From: Martelella sp. AD-3
GTDB lineage: Bacteria; Pseudomonadota; Alphaproteobacteria; Rhizobiales; Rhizobiaceae
Direction of reading: 5' to 3'
Length of the DNA stretch: 64,000 bases
Assembly: GCF_001578105.1 (NCBI RefSeq)
Contig: NZ_CP014275.1
Coordinates: 4,368,501-4,432,500 of the forward strand
Shown in pieces: positions 58,196 through 64,000 of this stretch; within the stretch, counting starts at the first letter, position 1; each line of letters begins with the position of its first letter. The position numbers and the translations under genes were made by a program. Below the pieces are notes generated by a model. That model made no database searches, was not told where the DNA came from, and saw only the letters and a list, made by a program, of their open reading frames with translations.

Positions 58196-58738
58196 ATGAA
58201 ACGACCAATGAATATAAGCAAGGCCGAAACGCCGCGCGCCATCATCGTTATGGGCGTGAGCGGGTGCGGAAAATCCTCCGTCGCGAGACTGATCGCCGAA
58301 CGGGCGGGCTTCGAGCAGGTCGAGGGCGACGACCTTCACCCGGCCTCCAATGTCGACAAGATGACCGCCGGCATCCCGCTTGAGGACGCTGACCGCTGGC
58401 CCTGGCTTGATCGTGTCGGCGCCGAGCTTGCCAGAGAGCGTCAAACGGGCGTGGTCGTGACCTGTTCGGCGCTGAAGAAGATCTACCGCGACCGTCTGCG
58501 GGCGACGGCGGGCCAGCCGCTCGCCTTTGTCTTCCTGAACGGCAGCGAAACGCTCCTTGCCGAGCGGATCAGCGCGCGCGCGGGTCACTTCATGCCGACC
58601 TCGCTTTTGAAAAGCCAGCTCGAGACCCTCGAAGACCCGAGCGGCGAACCCGGCGTGGTGACCGTCGATATCGATAAACCCCTGAACGTAATCGCAGACG
58701 ACGCGATCGCCGGCCTCAGCGCCGTATCTTTTCGCTAG
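58196..58738 (+). CDS. gntK: Gluconokinase
   Basis: 180 aa with the P-loop GVSGCGKSSVARLIAE, the substrate segment EGDDLHPASNVDKMTAGIPL, DADRWPWLDRVG, and CSALKKIYRDRLR. This is the small thermoresistant-type gluconate kinase that makes 6-phosphogluconate. Start at ATG 58196 or 58208; the frame to 57962 overlaps the cytochrome gene. The TAG stop is formed by the CTAG edge of repeat copy 3. No gluconate transporter of the GntP type is nearby, but an MHS carrier follows. Confidence 0.93.
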   Translation: MKRPMNISKAETPRAIIVMGVSGCGKSSVARLIAERAGFEQVEGDDLHPASNVDKMTAGIPLEDADRWPWLDRVGAELARERQTGVVVTCSALKKIYRDRLRATAGQPLAFVFLNGSETLLAERISARAGHFMPTSLLKSQLETLEDPSGEPGVVTVDIDKPLNVIADDAIAGLSAVSFR

Positions 58739-58834
58739 CGCATCGGCCCGAAAATCGGAATCGATTTTCGGGCCGATGCGTAGATTCCATAAGTTAGAGC
58801 GTCCTTTATGCGTCCGAATGGACGCACGGTGCTC
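58735..58834 (+). repeat. Dispersed CTAG-edged repeat, copy 3
   Basis: Begins CTAGCGCATCGGCCCGAAAA like copy 1, then a near-perfect palindrome (GCATCGGCCCGAAAATC...GATTTTCGGGCCGATGC), GTTAGAGCGTCCTTTATGCG and CGTCCGAATGGACG. Same orientation as copy 1. The left edge supplies the gntK stop codon. It fills the first part of the 276-base gap before the MHS transporter; the rest shows no gene. Confidence 0.85.
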
Positions 58835-59014
58835 CGGGTCCGTTCGCGGCACGCGCCGATCACGGCTTCAACGGGCCCGCCGCAGCGAGGCGCGTTTCCC
58901 CGTCGGCCCCGGCATCCGACGCTCAGCTCGGTTGCCGCTGCGGCTTATATTAGGCTTGCCTTTCGCTTTTCGTTCGGCCAGTTTCACTCCGATGAACCGA
59001 TCGGAGGGCGAGAC

Positions 59015-60280
59015 ATGGCGGTGACGGCGGGCGAGCGCAACCGGGCGCTGTTTCTGGGCAGTATGGGCGGCGGCCTGGAATTCTACGACTTTGTGATCTA
59101 CGCCACATTCGCCTCGCAGATCGGCAAGACCTTCTTTCCGGCCGAAGAGGCGTCGACCCGACTGCTTGCGGCTTTCGCCGTCTTTGCCGCCGGCTATCTG
59201 GTGCGCCCCATCGGCGGCATTCTGTTCTCCCATTTCGGCGACCGGCATGGACGCAAGTTGATGTTGCGCGTCTCGATCGCCGGCATGGCGGGGGCCACCT
59301 TTCTGATCGCCTTCATGCCCGGCTATGCCACATGGGGCATCTCGGCCACCGTCGCGCTGGTCGTGCTGCGCATGGTGCAGGGGCTTTGTCTCGGCGGCGA
59401 AATTCCCGGGGCGATGACATTGATCACCGAAACCATGCCGAAGCGGCGCGGCCTTGCCTGCGGCTTCCTGTTCATGATCATCAATGTCGGCATGCTGGCC
59501 GCCCAGGCGGTGCAATGGGCGATCGAGCACCTGTTGAGCGATGCGGCGGTGCTCTCCTATGGCTGGCGCATCGGCTTCTTCATCGGCGGACTGGTGGCGA
59601 TTGCCGGCTTCATCCTGCGCGCGCGGCTTGCCGAGAGCCCCGCCTTCGCCGAAATGGAGGCATCAACCCACAAGGTGCCGCTGGCGGCGCTCTTCCGCGA
59701 CAATGCCCGCGCCGTTTGGCTCGGACTGTTCATCACCGGCCTTGGCGCTGCCGCCGTGCCGCTGCTCTACCTCTACATGAACAGCTATCTGACGGATTTC
59801 CTGCATTACGATCCGGACCAGGTGGCAACCGCCGTTCTCGTCGGCATCATCGTCTTTTCGCTGCCCATGCCTGTCGCCGGCGCCATTTCCGATTTCGTCG
59901 GTATCAAGGTGCCGGCCTTCGTCGCCGCCCTGCTGTTGGCGATCGCGGCCATCCCCGTTTATGTCTGGATCCATGAGGGCGTGTCGTCGCTCCTGCCGGC
60001 CATGATCGTGATCTCGCTGATCGGCGCCTTTGCCTGGGGCGTGGGTCCGGTGCTGCTGACGGCAATCTTCCCGACAGACGTGCGCTATTCCGGCGTCGCC
60101 TTCGTCTACAATATCGGCTTTGCCATTGTCGGCGGGCTGACGCCGCTTCTCGCGACCTTCATCATCCAGCAGACGGGTTTCACGCTCGCGCCCGGCTTCC
60201 TGCTGGCCGTCTTTGCCGCGCTCGCCACGGTCGCGATCTTCCTGACCCAGGTCATCCCGGCAGAGAAGTCTCAGCTCTGA
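59015..60280 (+). CDS. MHS-family MFS transporter
   Basis: 421 aa with twelve hydrophobic segments. The start FLGSMGGGLEFYDFVIYATF and the loop SHFGDRHGRKLMLRVSIAGM, followed by LRMVQGLCLGGEIPGAMTLI, are those of the metabolite:H+ symporter group (ProP, ShiA, KgtP). It takes up an organic acid or similar compound. The ATG at 59015 follows GGAGGGCGAG. The gene ends convergently, overlapping the actS stop by 10 bases. Substrate unknown. Confidence 0.9.
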   Translation: MAVTAGERNRALFLGSMGGGLEFYDFVIYATFASQIGKTFFPAEEASTRLLAAFAVFAAGYLVRPIGGILFSHFGDRHGRKLMLRVSIAGMAGATFLIAFMPGYATWGISATVALVVLRMVQGLCLGGEIPGAMTLITETMPKRRGLACGFLFMIINVGMLAAQAVQWAIEHLLSDAAVLSYGWRIGFFIGGLVAIAGFILRARLAESPAFAEMEASTHKVPLAALFRDNARAVWLGLFITGLGAAAVPLLYLYMNSYLTDFLHYDPDQVATAVLVGIIVFSLPMPVAGAISDFVGIKVPAFVAALLLAIAAIPVYVWIHEGVSSLLPAMIVISLIGAFAWGVGPVLLTAIFPTDVRYSGVAFVYNIGFAIVGGLTPLLATFIIQQTGFTLAPGFLLAVFAALATVAIFLTQVIPAEKSQL

Positions 60281-61578
60281 TCGGCCATATCCGCCTCCAT
60301 CCGCCAGCGCGGCCAGGAGACGGTGATGCGCGCGCCGCCGACATTTTCGAAGGAAAGGCGTGCGCCCGAGCGTTCCAGAAGCGTCTTGGCGATGAACAGA
60401 CCGAGGCCCAGACCGCCGGCGCGGCTGTCCGCCGGGTTCTTCTGCCGATCGGAAACGAAGGGGTCGCCAATGCGCGGCAGGATATCCGGCGTGTAACCGC
60501 CGCCGTCATCGGTGACGGTGATCGTGACCCGCGTCTCGCTGTAATGCGCCGCAATCTCCACCTTTTGGCGGGCATGTTCGACGGCGTTTTCGATGATATT
60601 GCCAAGGCCGTACAGAATGCCGGGATTGCGATTGCCGACCGGCTCGCCGCCGGTCTCGCCGGAAACGCGGATCTCCATCTGCGAGACAAACGGCCGGTGG
60701 GGCGCGACCACCTCCTCGATCAGGGAGGTCAGCGGCAGGAGCCGCATATGCGCCTCGTCCTCCTTGGAAAGCGACGTGAGGCGGGAGAGTATGTCCCGGC
60801 AGCGCTGGCTCTGGCTGACGAGCAACTGCACGTCCTCGCCATGTTCGGGATCATCGCCAAGCGCCCGCGCCATCTCCTTGGCCACCACCGAGATCGTGGC
60901 AAGCGGCGTGCCGAGTTCGTGGGCGGCGGCCGCCGCCAGCCCGTCGAGCTGGGAGAGGTGCTGTTCGCGCTGCAGCACCAGTTCCGTCGCCGCCAGCGCA
61001 TCCGATATCTGCTGGGCTTCGAGCGTGATCCGCTGGACGTAGAAGGCGGCAAAACCCAGCATGGCGATGATCGCGATCCAGATGCCGAATTTCAGGATCG
61101 GCTCGATCTCCAGTGTGATGCCTGCATGCCATGGCAAGGGAAAGGGGCTGAGCGCCAGGGCCGACACGCCGGATACGGCAAAGGCCAGAAGCGCGAAGGC
61201 ATAATGCAGCGGCAGCGCGGCGAAGGAGATGATCACCGGCACGCAGATCAGCGGCGCGAAGGGATTGGCAAGCCCGCCGGTCAGGTAGAGCAGCGCGGTC
61301 AGTTGCAGTAGATCGAAACCGATCATGGCAAAGGCGATGCGCGGGGACACGCGCTGGGTCGCCGGAAAGCTGACGCTCAGCACCAGATTGCCGAGGGCGA
61401 GCGCGGCAATCAGCGCGAGCACGGGGATGATCGGCATCGGGAAATCGAGCCCGAAGGCCACCGTCAGCGCCGCTGCCGTCTGGCCGGCGACCGCCAGCCA
61501 TCGGAGCCGCACAAGCGTCTGCAGGCGCAGGTTTCCGCGTCGCTCATGCCCCACCATGTCGGTGACCGGCTTGTTCAT
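60271..61578 (-). CDS. actS: Redox sensor histidine kinase ActS/RegB
   Basis: 435 aa. Six hydrophobic segments with the quinone-binding heptapeptide in GGLANPFAPLICVPVI, an H-box with the phosphorylated His in AAAAHELGTPLATISVVAKE, a cysteine in SQSQRCRDILSRLTS where the redox-active Cys of RegB is expected, and ATPase motifs NIIENAVEHA, DDGGGYTPDIL and GGLGLGLFIAK. It senses quinone/redox state and phosphorylates ActR. It follows hrpB by 11 bases. The ATG at 61578 begins the family sequence; the frame extends to 61698 inside hrpB. Confidence 0.94.
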   Translation of the reverse strand: MNKPVTDMVGHERRGNLRLQTLVRLRWLAVAGQTAAALTVAFGLDFPMPIIPVLALIAALALGNLVLSVSFPATQRVSPRIAFAMIGFDLLQLTALLYLTGGLANPFAPLICVPVIISFAALPLHYAFALLAFAVSGVSALALSPFPLPWHAGITLEIEPILKFGIWIAIIAMLGFAAFYVQRITLEAQQISDALAATELVLQREQHLSQLDGLAAAAAHELGTPLATISVVAKEMARALGDDPEHGEDVQLLVSQSQRCRDILSRLTSLSKEDEAHMRLLPLTSLIEEVVAPHRPFVSQMEIRVSGETGGEPVGNRNPGILYGLGNIIENAVEHARQKVEIAAHYSETRVTITVTDDGGGYTPDILPRIGDPFVSDRQKNPADSRAGGLGLGLFIAKTLLERSGARLSFENVGGARITVSWPRWRMEADMADQS

Positions 61579-61589
61579 CGCATTTCTCC

Positions 61590-64000
61590 TCATGTCCCGC
61601 GCGGCTTTGCCCGCCGCGTCGCCTGCGCATTGGCCGGGTCCTCCGGCCAGACATGTTTCGGGTAGCGCCCGCGCATATCCGCGCGCACGTCCCTCCATGA
61701 CCCCGCCCAGAAGCCGGGAAGGTCGCGCGTCGTCTGGATCGGCCGGCCGGCCGGCGAGGTCAGTTCCAGAACGAGCGGCACGCCGCCGGCGATTGCCGGA
61801 TGGCGCTTCAGTCCGTAGAGCATCTGTACCCGGATCGAAAGCACCGGTTCGTCGCCGTCATACCGGATCGGAACCCGGTCGCCGGTGGGCGCCGTAAAAT
61901 GCGTCGGCGCCAGCCGCTCGAGATCGGCGGCAAGCGGGTGGGGCAGAAGCGCCTGAAGGCCCTGCGTCAGGCTTTTCGGACTGACGGCGGAAAGCGCGGT
62001 GATGCCCGCCTGGAAGGGGGTGAACCAGACATCAAGGCTTCGCAGCAGACCCATTTCTGCAACATCCGGCCAGGGATCGCCGAGCTTGCGATGGAGAAAG
62101 CCGATCCGCTCGACAAGATGGGCAGCCTCCTTTGGAAAAGAAAGAAGCGACAGTCCGTAGCGGCGAAGCCCGTCGGCGAGCGCCTCCGCCGCTTCGTTTC
62201 CGGATGGCTTCGCCCCCTGGCGCTCGGAAAGCACCAGCGCATCGAGCCGGGTCACGCTGCGCGCCCTGACGGACAGGCTGTCGCGGTCGAAGACACATTC
62301 CGCGCGGGTCACGATCGCCTCGGCGCGCGCCGCGAGGATGGTTTCCCGTGAAACAGGGCAGGCGGCGAGCACGCGCCCGCGCGCCGCGGAGCCTGTCAGG
62401 TCGGCGACGACGATAAAATCGCAGGCCGCGAGCGGATCATCCTCGGCCAGTTCCGCACCGCGACCATTGGCCATCAGATAGCGGCCGCGTCCGCCGCGGG
62501 CCATGGCGATGCGGTCGAAAAAGGCATGGATCAGGGCCGCGCCCGGATCGAAAGGGCCGCTGCGCCTGCTGCTGCCGCCTGCCGTTTTGGCGATGCGGGC
62601 GGCCAGCCCGCGCGCCGCCTCCGCCCGCGGGCTTTTGTCGGCGCGAAACCGCCGGAGCCGTTCGGAAAGGTCGATACTGGTGCCGCCAAGCCCCTGTTCG
62701 GTCAGAAGCACCGCAAGCTCGGCCGCAGGCAAGGCCGTGCCGCTTTCAGCCGCCTTGACGACCATGCCCGCAAGGCGCGGCGGCAGGGGGATGGCGCGCA
62801 GCCGCTCGCCGGACGGCGTCAGCCGCCCTGCGGGATCGAGAGCCCCGAGCGAATGCAACAGCTTGCGCGCCTCGGCAAGGGCGGGCCCCGGCGGCTGGTC
62901 GGCAAAGGAAAGCTGGGCGGGATCGACGACGCCCCAATGGGCAAGATCGAGCGCCAGGCCGGTGAGGTCGGAGGACAGGATTTCCGGCGGATTGAAGGCG
63001 GGAAGGGCGGCCGTCTGGCCCTCGTGCCAGAGCCTGAGCGCAATGCCCGGCGCGGTGCGGCCGGCGCGGCCGGCCCGTTGATCGGCCGCCGCGCGCGACG
63101 CCCGGACGGTTTCAAGCCTGGTGATCCCGGTCGCCGGCTCGAAGACGGGAAGGCGTTGCAGTCCGCTGTCGATCACCACCCGAACGCCATCGATCGTGAT
63201 CGCGGTCTCGGCAATCGCCGTCGCCAGCACCACCTTGCGGCAGCCTTCGGGCGCGGGGGCAATCGCCGCATCCTGTTCGGCCCGCGACAGGTTGCCGTAA
63301 AGCGGCGCGACGATCACATCGCCGGGAACGCTCGGAGCCAGTCTCTCGGCGGTCCGGCGGATTTCGGCCTGTCCGGGCAGGAAGGCGAGGATCGAGCCCT
63401 CTTCGCGCGTGAGCATGTCAAGCACCGCGGCCGCGACATCATCCTCGATGCGCGAACGCGGCCGCCGCGGCCGGTAGCGGTGTTCCACGGGGAAGGCCCG
63501 TCCGGCACTCTCGATCACCGGGGCGTCGTTGAGAAGCGCGGCGATGCGGCTGGTGTCGAGCGTCGCCGACATCACCAGGATCTTCAGGTCCTCGCGCAGC
63601 CCGGCGCGGATGTCGAGCGCCAGCGCCAGGCCGAAATCGGCATCCAGCGAACGCTCGTGGAACTCATCGAAGATCACCATGGAAATGCCGGCAAGCTCGG
63701 GGTCATCGAGCGCCATTCGGGCGAACACGCCCTCCGTCACCACTTCGATCCGGGTTTTGCCCGAAACCTTGGTATCGAGCCGCATGCGGTAGCCGACGGT
63801 CTCGCCCGGGCTTTCGCCAAGAAGCGACGCCATGCGGAAGGCGGCAGCGCGCGCGGCAAGCCTGCGCGGCTCAAGCAGGATGATCCGCCCCGTGCCGGCC
63901 ACGCCGCTCGTCAGCAGATGCAGGGGAACACGCGTCGTCTTGCCCGCGCCCGGAGGGGCGGCAAGCACGGCCTGGCCAATTTCGCCAAGCGCTGCCGAAA
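61590..64000 (-). CDS. hrpB: ATP-dependent helicase HrpB, 5' truncated by window edge
   Basis: At least 803 aa are visible; the frame is open to the window end, where GEIGQAVLAAPPGAGKTTRV shows that only a short N-terminal part is missing. DExH helicase motifs: APPGAGKTT (Walker A), MVIFDEFHERSLDADFG (DEFH box), VMSATLDT, AIAETAITIDGV and DQRAGRAGRTAPG. The C-terminal HrpB-specific domain ends in GRYPKHVWPEDPANAQ. The cellular role of HrpB is unclear. It precedes actS on the same strand, the order usual in rhizobia. Confidence 0.95.
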   Translation of the reverse strand, partial: SAALGEIGQAVLAAPPGAGKTTRVPLHLLTSGVAGTGRIILLEPRRLAARAAAFRMASLLGESPGETVGYRMRLDTKVSGKTRIEVVTEGVFARMALDDPELAGISMVIFDEFHERSLDADFGLALALDIRAGLREDLKILVMSATLDTSRIAALLNDAPVIESAGRAFPVEHRYRPRRPRSRIEDDVAAAVLDMLTREEGSILAFLPGQAEIRRTAERLAPSVPGDVIVAPLYGNLSRAEQDAAIAPAPEGCRKVVLATAIAETAITIDGVRVVIDSGLQRLPVFEPATGITRLETVRASRAAADQRAGRAGRTAPGIALRLWHEGQTAALPAFNPPEILSSDLTGLALDLAHWGVVDPAQLSFADQPPGPALAEARKLLHSLGALDPAGRLTPSGERLRAIPLPPRLAGMVVKAAESGTALPAAELAVLLTEQGLGGTSIDLSERLRRFRADKSPRAEAARGLAARIAKTAGGSSRRSGPFDPGAALIHAFFDRIAMARGGRGRYLMANGRGAELAEDDPLAACDFIVVADLTGSAARGRVLAACPVSRETILAARAEAIVTRAECVFDRDSLSVRARSVTRLDALVLSERQGAKPSGNEAAEALADGLRRYGLSLLSFPKEAAHLVERIGFLHRKLGDPWPDVAEMGLLRSLDVWFTPFQAGITALSAVSPKSLTQGLQALLPHPLAADLERLAPTHFTAPTGDRVPIRYDGDEPVLSIRVQMLYGLKRHPAIAGGVPLVLELTSPAGRPIQTTRDLPGFWAGSWRDVRADMRGRYPKHVWPEDPANAQATRRAKPRGT

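Overview
The window is a GC-rich, gene-dense chromosomal segment from an alphaproteobacterium, most likely of the Rhizobiales/Rhizobiaceae. The basis for this is the TrcR (DUF1013) cell-cycle gene, the ActS/ActR (RegB/RegA) redox pair beside hrpB, a single-chain pyruvate carboxylase, frequent four-base gene overlaps, and a dispersed intergenic repeat of the kind rhizobia carry. I cannot name the genus from sequence alone. I saw no rRNA, tRNA, CRISPR array, prophage or insertion sequence.

Left part (1-22.1 kb): mostly housekeeping and accessory genes. It holds an RND efflux pair cut at the left edge, a LuxR-type regulator, pyruvate carboxylase, a DMT exporter divergent from a MarR regulator over a perfect palindromic operator, an old-yellow-enzyme reductase divergent from an HxlR regulator, an APH(3')-like kinase overlapping trcR, acetyl-CoA synthetase, a DeoR-VOC-MFS operon, ispG, a low-GC toxin-antitoxin pair (VapBC45-like), and a LysE exporter.

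Centre (22.1-49.0 kb): a large aromatic catabolism island. A minus-strand operon carries an alpha/beta hydrolase, ligA, ligB, a YciI-like protein and folD. Divergent from it are a GntR/FCD regulator, a LigM-like tetrahydrofolate-dependent O-demethylase, a TRAP transporter, purU, a metF-like reductase, a TctC/TctA transporter with a TctA-TctB fusion, two amidohydrolases, a Rieske ferredoxin, a GFA protein, a ferredoxin reductase and a P450-type ferredoxin. A second block with a double-HTH LysR regulator, a DUF1932 dehydrogenase, galB, a VOC extradiol dioxygenase, galC/ligK and galD/ligU completes ring catabolism. Read together, these genes describe removal of methyl groups from methoxylated (lignin-type) aromatics onto tetrahydrofolate, recycling of that C1 unit by MetF, FolD and PurU, ring cleavage by LigAB, and conversion of the product to pyruvate and oxaloacetate. 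LigC and LigI, needed for the protocatechuate branch, are not visible, which points to gallate-type substrates. A palindrome ATGTATACAT recurs upstream of four transcription units of this island and is the best candidate operator of the GntR protein.

Right part (49.0-64.0 kb): actR, then an nqrABCDEF-apbE-nqrM-CBS operon divergent from a secreted pentaheme cytochrome c, a gluconokinase, an MHS-type transporter, actS, and hrpB cut at the right edge. The nqr genes encode an unusually short NqrB with no visible covalent-flavin motif. The block lies between actS and actR, genes that are normally neighbours, so it looks like an inserted membrane electron-transfer module. I consider this the best candidate for an undescribed system in the window. 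Three copies of a roughly 100-bp repeat, plus shorter relatives, lie directly after genes, and several supply their TAG stop codon.
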